This document shows positions 34,755 through 44,250 of a DNA stretch of 64,000 nt, in pieces. Both the position numbers and the translations under genes were made by a program. Position 1 is the first letter of the stretch; each line of letters begins with the position of its first letter. Source of the stretch: Mesorhizobium sp. M2E.F.Ca.ET.219.01.1.1. GTDB lineage: Bacteria > Pseudomonadota > Alphaproteobacteria > Rhizobiales > Rhizobiaceae. The notes under the pieces were generated by a model, which worked only from the letters and a program-made list of their open reading frames with translations, did no database searches and was not told where the DNA came from. The stretch is taken from NCBI RefSeq assembly GCF_004016445.2, contig NZ_SADT02000003.1, forward strand, positions 511,231 through 575,230. The letters run 5' to 3'.

Positions 34755-35600
34755 ATGCACTACCTTCCAAAGCTGCGAGAGATCGCCACCGACCGCTTTG
34801 AAGGGCCTTTCGGCGGTCTCGTCAGCGAGGTTGTGGCATGAAGAAACATCAATCCACAGCATTGGGCCGAAGCATGCCACGGGCTCATGCCGCGGGAGAG
34901 CGGGAAGATATTCTTGAAAGAAGCGGTCTCCGACATCAATACCGACAGGATGGGCAGCTTTCTCACATCACTTGAGGTCGAGCGTGGCAGTTGCGACCCG
35001 CAATGCAAGGCTGGCGGCGATGCATGCCTTTGCGCGGTTCCTGATTTCGGAGCACCCCGAATATTAGGATACGCTGCAACTGGTGGTGACACTTCCCTTC
35101 AAGAGAGCGCGTGGGTGGCACCTGTCGAATATCTCGATGAGCCCGGAAATCAAGAGCGTCCTGGCGCGTATCGACCGCCGCACGCCTTCTGGACAGCGGG
35201 ATTACGCTCTGTTTTCGCTGATGTTCAATACGGATGCACGAGTTCAGGGATCCTGACTCTTCGATTGTGACCTTCGTCTGGTATCGCCCTGTCCCGCCGA
35301 GCAAAGCAACGACCGCCCCACACTGCTCACCCGGTTCGGTGTTCGATACTTGCTGCGCACACATGGCTGCGGGCGAAGGAACCACCCTGGCGGAAAAAAG
35401 CATCCATCATCGCCCTTTGCGGGACACGACGGCCATCCACCTCGTCAAGGCGGGTGTTGACATCGCCACCATCAGTCGATGGCCAGGCCACTCGGGCTGA
35501 ACTAACGATGCGCTACGCCCAGGCCGGTATCGATATGAAGCGGCAAGCGCTCGAACAAGTCTTCCCCGACGTGATGTCATCGGCAAAAGATCAGACGATC
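34755..35600 (+). pseudogene. XerC/D-like site-specific recombinase relic
   Basis: Protein fragments in several frames spell out a tyrosine recombinase in order: LPKLREIATDRFEG, DRMGSFLTSLEVERGS, the frame-shifted FARFLISEHPEY-like block, SPEIKSVLARIDRRTPSGQR with ALFSLMFNT, and DTTAIHLVKAGVDIATISRW. The tyrosine block near the end appears as TMRYAQAGIDMKRQALEQVF. Several frameshifts and stops make it non-functional. Similar recombinases occur on rhizobial symbiosis plasmids. Confidence 0.75.
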
Positions 35601-35839
35601 ATCGCTTTGATGGCTGGATGTTTGGCTGGCTGCACCGCTTGTAGACGCTCAGTTATGTGGAGTTGTATCGCGGGAAGTCGCGCGTCTTGGGCTTTTGCGA
35701 TGTCAGCTCCACATCTCTCCGCAGTGCACGTTGTCACTGTTGAAGAGCCGTTTGTTCAATCTTCGTCCTGGCACGGCAAGGGTTGTCCATATTGTGGGCG
35801 TCTTACGCTTGCCGAGCTTGTCCGAAATCCAGCGCCGGA

Positions 35840-37156
35840 TCAGGCGTGAACACTGTTGCGTAGTTCGTCAGCCAGAGCGCGGAGAACGTCGGCGCTTCCT
35901 TCCAGCGCCGTAAAAGCGTAGGGATTGAGGAACTGTCGGCCCCAGAACAGATTGCGATCTGTGCCGGATAGCGTAGCTTCCTCGCTAACACGCGGCCAAT
36001 TCTCCGCAATGCATCGGAGCTGGCCTTCAACAATCGCAAGAGCTTCCGGCGCGCTGAGCAGGAAGTGATGCGCGGCTTCAAGGCAGGACGCTATCCGGCT
36101 CATGCGGTTATTGCCGCTGATGAGCATGGCCTGGCTGGCCTCCTGGCCACTGCGGGCCTGCGGACAAATATCGTACGCAGGCGTGAGGGTGAGCTTAGCC
36201 CCATCCCAGAATGCCGCATGGTTGCGGGCATGATCGTCGGTGTTGCCGCAAAGTATGTTGAAGACAATGCGGCTGAATAACTCGCGCAGAGTTTCCGACG
36301 GCGCGGTGAATCGGTGGCGAATGATCTCCGCCAAATCCTGGTAGCTGGCGTAACGCGCCATCATCTCATCGAGCGCGAGCATCGTCAGCGCTGAGACCAT
36401 GGATTTGCGTTGCCAGCCGCCCGTGACCTTGATCCGGTCGAATCGCTCGACGAGCAACACGTCGTTGCCTGCGGCGCGAACGAGCGAGACGGATGCCGCT
36501 CTGATGCCGCACAAGGCGGCAAGCCGCATGGCTATGAATTCTCCTTTGACGACGCTGTAAAGGTCGGCAGACGAGGAAAATTTCGCGACATGCTTGACGG
36601 CGTCATCCTCGATCAGCGCCTTTGGCCTTGCGCCGCCGATCGAGCTGCCGTGATGCAGCGCCTGATCTAATTCGGGGGTGAGCGGAATACCTTTCTCTAC
36701 CCGCTCCGCCGATTGGACAAGCTCTTCGAGAGTGGCATTGGCCAGTGCGCGCGGCTCGTAATTCGTGGGCGAAAACTGAAAATCGAGCGCGCCGATGCGG
36801 TCCGAGCCTGATTCCAGCAGGAACGTCAGTTCTGAAATATCGAGCCGCGCGATTTCATCGCCCTTCACACCGAATTTGCGGTTTAGGATAACCCGTCGTC
36901 CCCAGGCATCGGGGGCAGCATCGCGGATGCATCCCGGCATGGTTAGGCCAGGAAGCAAAGGCAATTCGCCTGCCTTCAGGGGCAGTTCCGGGAGATAAAG
37001 CGGGATCGCGCTGCCCAGTTCACGAAAGCTCCTGCCATAGTTGAAGCTGACGAGTCCGTCATGGGCATATAGCCGCCCGGCGACAACCGGCGCGGTCTCG
37101 CCCGGCAGCCAGACCCAGACATAGGCTTCGTCGTACTTGGGGACCTTAGAACTCAT
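35840..37156 (-). CDS. hipA: HipA-family serine/threonine kinase toxin
   Basis: Predicted 438-residue HipA-type toxin, a kinase that slows growth by phosphorylating a target such as glutamyl-tRNA synthetase in E. coli. The HipA-N part is at about 10-110 (LVSFNYGRSFRELGSAIPLY). The GSSIGGARPKALI glycine loop, catalytic NTDDHARNHAAFW and metal-binding AYDICP are intact. ATG 37156 overlaps the end of hipB by 11 bases; the longer reading from 37255 is out of register with the family. Autoregulation with HipB is expected. Confidence 0.9.
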   Translation of the reverse strand: MSSKVPKYDEAYVWVWLPGETAPVVAGRLYAHDGLVSFNYGRSFRELGSAIPLYLPELPLKAGELPLLPGLTMPGCIRDAAPDAWGRRVILNRKFGVKGDEIARLDISELTFLLESGSDRIGALDFQFSPTNYEPRALANATLEELVQSAERVEKGIPLTPELDQALHHGSSIGGARPKALIEDDAVKHVAKFSSSADLYSVVKGEFIAMRLAALCGIRAASVSLVRAAGNDVLLVERFDRIKVTGGWQRKSMVSALTMLALDEMMARYASYQDLAEIIRHRFTAPSETLRELFSRIVFNILCGNTDDHARNHAAFWDGAKLTLTPAYDICPQARSGQEASQAMLISGNNRMSRIASCLEAAHHFLLSAPEALAIVEGQLRCIAENWPRVSEEATLSGTDRNLFWGRQFLNPYAFTALEGSADVLRALADELRNSVHA

Positions 37157-37484
37157 CGACGATCTGCTTGCCGGCCTTGTAGACGTGCTTCGGCAGCAGC
37201 GCGATGCGATCGTCAATGCGGCCTGTGAGGGCTGTGATGCCATTGCCGTCGGCATCGAACAGCTTCACACCGACAATGGCAGCAGCTTCGAACATCAGTC
37301 CGATTTCGACTTTGGGATCGCCCTTCTCGATGCGCTGCAGGGTGCTGCGTGAAACACCGATTCTCTCGGCTAACTCCTGTGCGGTTAATCGGTGCTGCAT
37401 CCGGCCCAGCCGGATGGTCTTACCGAAAAGGCCAAGCGCTTCCATCGCGTAGCGCGAATAGGTGCGTTTATGCGCTGCCGTCAT
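37146..37484 (-). CDS. hipB: HipB-like antitoxin (XRE family)
   Basis: Predicted 112-residue DNA-binding antitoxin. The helix-turn-helix lies at about 33-62 (LTAQELAERIGVSRSTLQRI). The C-terminal tail IALLPKHVYKAGKQIVDEF is expected to contact HipA. It precedes and overlaps hipA. TATATAGGT and similar AT-rich DNA around 37530-37545 probably form the autoregulated promoter. Confidence 0.88.
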   Translation of the reverse strand: MTAAHKRTYSRYAMEALGLFGKTIRLGRMQHRLTAQELAERIGVSRSTLQRIEKGDPKVEIGLMFEAAAIVGVKLFDADGNGITALTGRIDDRIALLPKHVYKAGKQIVDEF

Positions 37485-37825
37485 TCGGGTCTCCGTGACC
37501 TATGCATGATCCATATCACCATCTTTCGACCTTTATATAGGTAATGTCGCAGAGCGACTGCCAAAGTCAAGACTCCGTATCGTATGACTCAATCCCCCTG
37601 ATTCGACTTTATATGCAGCAAGAGTTCGCATCACGGCTACGTTCGGAAAGCCAGGTAGAATGCGACGGGAGACGCAAGCGTTACACGTCCGAACAAGGAA
37701 GGCGAATATTGCCTACGGCTCCTGCACAACCGGCCAGCTCTGCGCGCCTCGGGCGAGGCGGAGATCTGGCGCTGGATCGCGGACAGCCTTGAGACGCCTC
37801 GCATGAGTCATTCGATGGGCGGTCC
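37485..37825. other. hipBA promoter region and gap
   Basis: It holds the presumed hipBA promoter (AT-rich near 37510-37545). The rest has no supportable gene; similarity to the M16 gene starts after it. Confidence 0.45.
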
Positions 37826-38777
37826 CTGGTGCGAGGCCGAGGCGCTCGACTACTGGCCGACATCCTCGGCGGCGGGACTCGCAGCCGGCTATACCAGCAC
37901 TTTTCGACCGCATACGCGCCCAGCTTCTCTCCGAAATCATTGCCAATGAGCGCGAACCTCACGCGATCGCCGAGCTGGCCTGGCGGCGCGGAATCTACGG
38001 CGTATTCGAGACCGCCCAAGGGAGCCTGACCAGCGTAACGCCCTCCGATCTAAGCGCCTTCCACAAAGCCGCTTTCGCCCGCGACGGGCTGCATGTGGCG
38101 GTCGTAGGCGACATAGATGCCAAAGCCCTGAGAGCAAGGCTCGACCAGCTGTTCGGCGATTTGCCTCAGAAACAGGCGCTCGCCCCCGTACCTGATGTCA
38201 CCCCGAAGCGCCGAGCGGACGCAGGTCGCATACGCCCTCCACCAGACTTCGCTCCAGCTGGCCTTTCCCGCCATTGGACGCAACGACCCGGAATTCTACG
38301 CGGGACAGCTGATGAACGATATAGTCGGAGGCTCACGATTTACCTCACGTCTGTTCCAGGAAGTGCGCGAAAAGCGCGGCCTTGCCTACGGTGTCTCGTC
38401 CAGCTTGGAAGGCTACCAGCATTCCAACATGCTTGTCGTGACGACGTCGACGCGCGCCGACAGGGCGGCCGAGACGCTCGACCTGATAACACAACCAATC
38501 AACGAGCTGGTGGACACAGGCCCAACAGCGGCCGAACTCGAAGCGAGCAAGAAGTATCTGATCGGCGCCTATGCTATCGACAATCTGGGTTCCTCCAGGT
38601 CGATTTCCGCCACGCTTGTCGGGTTGCAGCTCGACAAACTCGGCATGGACTACATCCAGCGCCGCCCGGCCCTCATCGAGCAGGTGATCCTCGACCAGGC
38701 AGGGCGGCGGCGAAGAAGCTGCTTTCGGCCGGGCGTTGGCCCGTGACAGCGAATAATCCCACGCTCTACAATAGCTG
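37826..38777 (+). pseudogene. decayed second copy of the M16 peptidase gene
   Basis: The first 60 bases match the N-terminal unit (ALDYW/LADILGGGTRSRLYQH), then jump to the C-terminal unit (IIANEREPHAIAELAWRRGI), so about 900 bases are missing. The rest runs in several frames to the end of the protein: HKAAFARDGLHVAVVGDIDA, DIVGGSRFTSRLFQEVREKR, KYLIGAYAIDNLGSSRSISA and KKLLSAG. Frameshifts lie near 38205 and 38700. Confidence 0.88.
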
Positions 38778-38933
38778 AAGGACTCGCCGAACTACGTGTG
38801 GCTGATCCGATTATGGTGTGGCAGAATGAACGCCTTGAGACTGCCTGCGCGCCCTCGCAGACCAGGTTCTCTCCCGTGATTCGATTTCCCGCCCCGAAGA
38901 ATGCCGTCGTTCCGAGAAAGTATTCTAACTTTT

Positions 38934-39000
38934 GCGTATACCAAATACGGGAAAGTTAGAAACTCTTGAATATGATGATTATGCTAGCTTTCCCGTATCT
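38934..39000. promoter_or_regulatory. three related half-sites, probable toxin-antitoxin operator
   Basis: AAATACGGGAAAGTTAG (38943-38959) faces CTAGCTTTCCCGTATCT (38984-39000) as a near-perfect inverted repeat. A third, weaker half-site CTAACTTTTGCGTATAC (38934-38950) overlaps the first. It lies just before the HipA-like fragment, where an autoregulator would bind. Confidence 0.5.
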
Positions 39001-39095
39001 CAGGGAACTTTAGAAATGGCCCTTCACCTCGTTGTGAAAACATCGATAAAACCCGCAGCCACTATCAGGCTGAAACGGGCAAGCTCGTCCAGTTA

Positions 39096-39640
39096 ATGCG
39101 CGGCATCTATCTCGATGCCGGGGAGGATATCGAGGCCATGATACTCAAGCACGCCATCGCCAAATACCTGTATCCCAACGCTTACCTCTCGGCGGCGAGC
39201 GCTGTGCTTCTCGGCCCGACCCGGGATGGCCGCCTGTTCCTGAGCGGGCGACGAATACAGCGCACGCGCTTGCGCTTGCTGGAAATCATTCAGAACGCAG
39301 CTCCCGACCACCCATCAGTCGCTCAAGCGGTTGTCGATGATGGAATGGGAGAATTCCGGATCGACGTCTCCTCGATGCGCCAGCGCTTCCTCGAAGCTTT
39401 CCGCCTGCGCAGCGAACACGCGGCATCCATCGGCGAGACGATGCGCGAGGCAATCGCGAACCGCCTCATAGAACAATACGGCAGCGCCCAGGGCGCTGCC
39501 GACGCGACATGGGCGCTTGCCGGCGCGAACCAGCGGTATCGCGAGGGCGAGCACGCCGAGCGCTTTTTCCTCCGCCCTCCACTGACCACAGAACCCGCAC
39601 GCAACGAAGCCGCGCTCGATCTGATCGTGGCGTGGCACGG
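39096..39640 (+). pseudogene. N-terminal fragment of a large HipA/AbiEi-like toxin-antitoxin protein
   Basis: The 182-codon reading shows LMRGIYLDAGEDIEA, AKYLYPNAYLSAASAVLLGP, RDGRLFLSGRRIQRTRLRLL and FRLRSEHAASIGETM. From memory this is the N-terminal region of long HipA-family proteins. Family-like residues before the first Met (DKTRSHYQAETGKLVQ) have no in-frame start, and the 3' end runs straight into aldehyde dehydrogenase DNA at about 39641. The gene is broken at both ends. Confidence 0.5.
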
Positions 39641-40531
39641 CTAGGTGCAATGTTTGCCCTCGCGCAGCAAGCCGGCTTTTCCTGACGTCGTCGTCAACCT
39701 GGGTCTATGCGACCGAAGGTGGTCGCGTGGGGCCGCGAACTCTGCTCCAATGCCAAGGTCCGAAAGATCAGCTTTACAGGCTCCACCGCGGTTGGCCGAC
39801 TGCTCATGCGCCAGCGCTCGGACCAGATCAAGAAGGTCAGCCTCGAGCTCGGCGGCAATGCGCCCTTCATCGTCTTCGATGACGCGGATATTGACGCTGC
39901 GGTTGACGGCGCGATCCAGGCGAAGTTCCGCAATGCCGGCCAGACTTGCGCGTTTCATCGAACCGGCTTTACGTCCAATCGAGCGTTCACGATGAGTTCG
40001 TCGAGAAGTTCGTGGAGAAAGTCCGGCACTTATCGGTTGGCGACGGCTTCGCTCCGGGAGTGGACGTCGGACCACTCATCGACATGCATGCTTTGGCCAA
40101 GATCGAGTCCCACATCGCAGATGCCGTTGCCAAAGGTGGGATAATTCGATGCGCGGCCGAACATATCGGCAAGGATGGCACCTTTTTCAAACCCACAGTC
40201 TTCACCGAGATCTCCAGCATCATGGCGGTTGCGCAAGAGGAGACTTTCGGGCCGTTGGCGCCGATCATCCGCTTCCACGATGCGGATCAGGTCATCTGTG
40301 AGGCAAACGACACGATTACGGGCTCGCCGCCTATTTCCATGCCTCGAACCTGAGGCGTGTCTGGCGCGTGGCCGAGGCATTGGATGGCATGATTGGCATC
40401 AATACGGGCGTATGTCTTCGGAAGCGGCGCCCTTTGGCGGCTTGAAGCAGTCCGGCATCGGGCGGGAGGGTTCCCGCCACGGGCTCGAAGACTACCTCGG
40501 AATGAAGTACCTCTGCATGGGTGGAATCTAA
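39641..40531 (+). pseudogene. decayed second copy of the aldehyde dehydrogenase gene
   Basis: Matches the 3' 60 percent of the gene at 27738-29195 (from the AMFALAQQAGF block to the YLCMGGI end). Frameshifts occur near 39680, 39950, 40320 and 40410, so the catalytic GQTC block and the C-terminus are in different frames. The 5' part is missing because of the junction with the HipA-like fragment. Confidence 0.9.
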
Positions 40532-40880
40532 ATGACGTCGCCCCGAGTTTCTCCAGTTTTGGGTTCGTTTCCGGCGTGGGTTGTGCGCTGCTGGGCGGGT
40601 GAAGCGACGGGCGCTGGCGCGGAACCTTTCGCATAGCGCAGCGCGAGCGACCGTCGCGGGTTGAAGGTGGTGGCGAACTCGGCCGATGTCTGCCAGGCGA
40701 TTTGGGAGTGCGGCCGCGCGGTGTTGCAGTCGGCGCGCCACAGGCGATAGCGATGCTTGCCATGCGCATGGAATGCCATTCGACCGGTTCTGATCCGCGC
40801 AGGAGAGGATGGCGTTCGAGATGAACTCGCTGGCATTGTCACTGACCAGTGATGAGCCGGTTCAATTCCCGGGCAACCAA
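40530..40880 (-). pseudogene. IS3-family OrfB transposase relic
   Basis: Minus-strand frames give LVSDNASEFISNAILS (second Asp of the rve domain), then YRLWRADCNTARPHSQIAWQ and SAEFATTFNPRRSLALRYAK, the usual end of an IS3/IS407-type OrfB. The fragments are in different frames and the first 200 residues are missing. Confidence 0.75.
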
Positions 40881-41361
40881 GTGCCCTCGACCGTGCTGAA
40901 TAGCGCGCCTTTGCCATACCGGCGGATTAGCGCGGCCGACCTTACTTCGGCATGATGCGAGCAATTTCTGCACCAGGCGCGCGACGTATGCCACTCCCTC
41001 AGATCGCCCAGCGATACGTCTGGGCCTGCATGTTTGCTGCCTTCTGCGATGGCTTGCCGACACTTTCGGCTCGCCGGGTGTGATGATCTTCTTCTGCGTC
41101 TTTCCCTCTCGGCGATATTGCCGTTCGGCCGTCCCGACCAAGGCCAAACCTCGGGCCGTTTTCCCGTTCCCGGGTAGAGCTTGAACGTCTCGTCGATGAT
41201 GTCTCTGGCGTGCTGCGAGCTCAACGCCGAGGCGCTTGGCATCGATGCATGGCGCGACATGATTGCGGCGGTGTCGCACGGGTTCGACGGTTTGGGCTTC
41301 AGGATCGTGCGGATGGGCCACGCTTTTCTGGCGGCGCGAAACACGGGCAATGCGCGTTCAA
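40881..41361. other. unidentified degenerate DNA
   Basis: Two minus-strand readings (40839-41321 and 40862-41371) overlap in different frames. Both are Arg/Ala-rich. I could not match either to a family. They may be remains of a transposase or recombinase linked to the IS3 relic. Confidence 0.35.
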
Positions 41362-41391
41362 AACCTGACAAAGGCAGAAATTTGTCAGGTT
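41362..41391. promoter_or_regulatory. 11-bp inverted repeat upstream of a sigma-54 promoter
   Basis: AACCTGACAAA (41362-41372) and TTTGTCAGGTT (41381-41391) are perfect reverse complements with an 8-base spacer. The repeat ends 72 bases before the -24 element, where enhancer-binding proteins such as NifA usually bind. It is not a TGT-N10-ACA site. Confidence 0.5.
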
Positions 41392-41462
41392 CAATCCAAC
41401 CGCCATCCGGGCACTACGGAGGTTTTTCAAAGCATATTCATGCACTTGCGCGCTGAGCCCGC

Positions 41463-41478
41463 TGGCATGGACCTTGCA
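41463..41478 (+). promoter_or_regulatory. consensus sigma-54 promoter for the thioredoxin/TPR gene
   Basis: TGGCATGGACCTTGCA fits the -24/-12 consensus at every defined position and lies 89 bases before the start codon. Confidence 0.75.
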
Positions 41479-41566
41479 ACGCTTGCAGCAGGACGGTATG
41501 CAATGGAGCAGACGAGGATGTTCTCTCCCCTGAACCGTGTGCCGTCTCTGAGAGGGAAATAAGCTC

Positions 41567-42760
41567 GTGCAGAAAATCTCACAACCTTTGACAACGGCTT
41601 TGGAGAACAACGTGGTGTTGCAGATCGAGTCCCCGGCTCCTTCGATTCAAGCGGAAACCTGGCTGCGTGGCGAGCCCCTCACCAGCTTCGAGCCTGGCAA
41701 AGTGTACATCGTCGAATTTTGGGCAACTTGGTGCGGTTCGTGTGTGGACGGGATGCCCCATCTGATGCAGCTGCAGGAGAAATACAGGGAAAGCGGCGTT
41801 GAGATCGTAGGAGTCGCGGCTAGTGAACGCGCTCCAACGGCCGATGAGGCCCGAAGCACGTTGGACGCTTGGTTGACGGAAAAGTTCCCGAATCTGAACT
41901 ATCGGATCGCATTCGACTCGACAGGCGAAATGGACAAGCTTTGGATGGAGCCCAGCTTTTCTTTCTGGATTCCCACCAGTTTCGTGGTCGACCGAGACGG
42001 CTGCATCGCCTTTATTGGTGCACCGACGGAACTCGATGAGGTCTTGCCGAAGGTGCTTAACGGCAGCTGGCGCACCAGCGATAAAGCAAAATCCGCCGAT
42101 GCGGAGCGGATCGCTGAAGGCGAACCCATAGCGCGCGAACAAGCGCTGAAGAAGCCGATCAATGACAGATATCGGGCGGCGGTGGAGAAAAAGAATTGGA
42201 GGACGGCGCTCTCGGCGATCGAAGAAGGCATCGCCTTGATGCCGGACAACCTCGGTTTCCGCCGTTCTCATGTGAATCTGTTGCTTCACAAAATGAAGGA
42301 CATGCAGGTCGGCTTGCCCGTCATGCGCCAATTCGTTCGCGACGCGATCAACAGAAACTCCGAGAATTGGATGGTTGCGGCGTTAGACGAGCTCTTCTTT
42401 CCGAACTATGACCATTCGCACTTTCCGTCTGCTGAGCGCTTGGCGATGGGAAAACAGCTGTCCGAACACATCCTGGCACTGAATCCCCCGGAAAGCGACA
42501 AACGTAAGCTCCTGCCCTATCGTTTGGCAGCCCTCTACTATCACGAGAGCGGCAACAAAGATCGGGCGATCGAGTTGATCGAACTGGCACTGAAGTCGCA
42601 GGGCGGTCCGGAGCTTATCCGGGACGAAGATGAACAGCGCGAAATATCCCATTTGCTGCAGTTCCTGGCCTACTTCAAGGGTGAGAAGGTTTGTTACGGC
42701 GCTCTGTGTGCGGTTCCAAACAATGGCCGATTCGACAGCTGGTATACCGTTTGCGGCTGA
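41567..42760 (+). CDS. thioredoxin-fold (TlpA-like) protein with a TPR-like C-terminus
   Basis: Predicted 397-residue protein. Residues 20-165 form a TlpA/ResA-type redoxin domain with the active site FWATWCGSCVDGMPHL and a SFWIPTSFVVDRDG block holding the cis-Pro region. Residues 190-380 are helical with TPR-like spacing (NWRTALSAIEEGIALMPDNL; ALYYHESGNKDRAIELIELA). No signal peptide or membrane segment is visible, so unlike most TlpA proteins it may be cytoplasmic. GTG 41567 is the only good start. A consensus sigma-54 promoter lies upstream, suggesting nodule or low-oxygen expression. Confidence 0.82.
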   Translation: MQKISQPLTTALENNVVLQIESPAPSIQAETWLRGEPLTSFEPGKVYIVEFWATWCGSCVDGMPHLMQLQEKYRESGVEIVGVAASERAPTADEARSTLDAWLTEKFPNLNYRIAFDSTGEMDKLWMEPSFSFWIPTSFVVDRDGCIAFIGAPTELDEVLPKVLNGSWRTSDKAKSADAERIAEGEPIAREQALKKPINDRYRAAVEKKNWRTALSAIEEGIALMPDNLGFRRSHVNLLLHKMKDMQVGLPVMRQFVRDAINRNSENWMVAALDELFFPNYDHSHFPSAERLAMGKQLSEHILALNPPESDKRKLLPYRLAALYYHESGNKDRAIELIELALKSQGGPELIRDEDEQREISHLLQFLAYFKGEKVCYGALCAVPNNGRFDSWYTVCG

Positions 42761-43479
42761 CCGCCAGCTTATGTGAGGGACAGAACTGGCCGGGCGGACA
42801 GCTCTTGATGCGAACGGCGCAAACCCCGCCCGGCTTGCGAAATCACCTGGGCCGCTCTTTTGGACCTAAGTCCGAAGGACTGCGGCCTTGTACGATGCCC
42901 GCCTTTGTTTAGGCGGGCTATGAGCTGAGCTACGGGTTTTGCCCGCTACTAACCGTTCGCCAGCCTGGCGCAGGTGCCTCTCAACACCTCCACCACACCA
43001 AGGTTTCATGCCGGTAGCGAATTCGATCTTGGCGGCATGGCCATTAAGCACATGGGAGGGCCTCGCTGGCGGCATGCCTGTGATCTGGTACTGCAGCCCA
43101 CGCTTGCCTCCGCCAGCGGTTCGATGAGGCAGCCTGTCGCACAATTGATATCAGGACTTCAATGCCGGAACACCGGACCCACCCTCAATTCAATAAATGA
43201 GGTGTCGCGTACCACGGTTGGCTGCTTGATCCAGGCAATTCAGGCCGCCGTCATCCTCAATGAGGTGACCTCGACCAGAGCCTCGGCCTTGAATGGCATG
43301 ATGCAGGTGCATGGGATGGCGGCCACCGTCATTTTCGTCGATCCGAACGGAATTTCTTGCAACCGGTTTGCGGCTTTATCCAACACGCAAGGGCCGCGCT
43401 GTCGACAGTCTCCCAACGCACCAAAAAGGCAACTGTGCAGAGCAAGCCTTCTATCCATCAATCTCCCTTTTGAAAATCA
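42761..43479. other. gap with one hairpin, no gene seen
   Basis: About 720 bases. Apart from the hairpin at 42897-42918 there is only an unconvincing mixed-composition reading (42974-43657) that overlaps the convergent relic. Confidence 0.45.
42897..42918. terminator. hairpin downstream of the thioredoxin/TPR gene
   Basis: GCCCGCCT, loop TTGTTT, AGGCGGGC: a perfect 8-bp GC-rich stem 137 bases after the stop. There is no U tract. Confidence 0.45.
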
Positions 43480-44055
43480 TCATATCTGTGACCAACACTG
43501 CGATATTTTTCGCGGCGGAAGGAGCCAGGCACAGTCATTTCCATGCGCAACAGCATTTCTAAGTTTCTCAGCTCGCCGGAACACGTCGGCGGCCGATGTC
43601 GCGCTCCGGGGGAGCTCTATTCCTTTTCGAACAACATCAGATTTGTCGCAGAACTGAGTGAATAGGATCTCGTCCACAAATCCATCATCACTCTTCGCAT
43701 CGGCGATCACTTGAGAAATCTTCTTTCTTCTTTCGGCGCTAAGCTTCTCCAGCCAGCGGCCCGGCGTTTCGAAGCGTCTCCTTATCGCATCCGCCATGGA
43801 CGCTGCTCGCACTGGCAATTTCTGCATGTCTGAAATGCTGACGAGACCTTCGGTCTGGCGTCAGGAAACAACTAGCCGACACGGCCTTTGGTCGGCGTCT
43901 CGGATGAAGTCTAGAATGCTTGCGTCGGCTCCAACCAACGTCTCTTCTGGAGCGGAAACACGCTCAGAGATTTTTCCACTCGGCGGTGTCGCGTCGAAGA
44001 AGCGTTCTGCAAAAGAATAGTCCCCCGAAACCGCCGTCATGAACCACAGGGACAT
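43480..44055 (-). pseudogene. interrupted HEPN-like gene downstream of the JAMM gene
   Basis: From about 44055 the minus strand encodes SGDYSFAERFFDATPPSGKI and FIRDADQRPCRLVVS, then TGA at 43861-43863. The same frame continues to 43480 with GLVSISDMQKLPVRAA, WLEKLSAERRKKISQVIADA and SAADVFRRAEKLRNAVAHGN. The last block (helix with R-x4-H: RNAVAH) resembles HEPN-type domains, many of which are RNases in toxin and defence systems. One in-frame stop separates the halves, so it is either a recent nonsense mutation or two products. Confidence 0.5.
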
Positions 44056-44250
44056 AGCTGTGACGAATTGATATTTCGCGTAGTTACATCGGAAACCGAC
44101 TCGCAAGTCATAAGATGAGCTCTAGTGTCATTATCATTCCAACCGTAAGGCCTCCCTGTAGCGTGCCAATTTCCGGACTTACGTCGGCGAGTTCTTGATA
44201 ATCGTTTTTTCCGCACGAAACTTAAGGTCCCATAGGAGAAGGCGAGGAAA

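Noticed and set aside
42974..43657. 227-codon plus-strand reading
   Set aside because: It overlaps the HEPN-like relic on the other strand, lacks a domain, and has composition unlike neighbouring genes.
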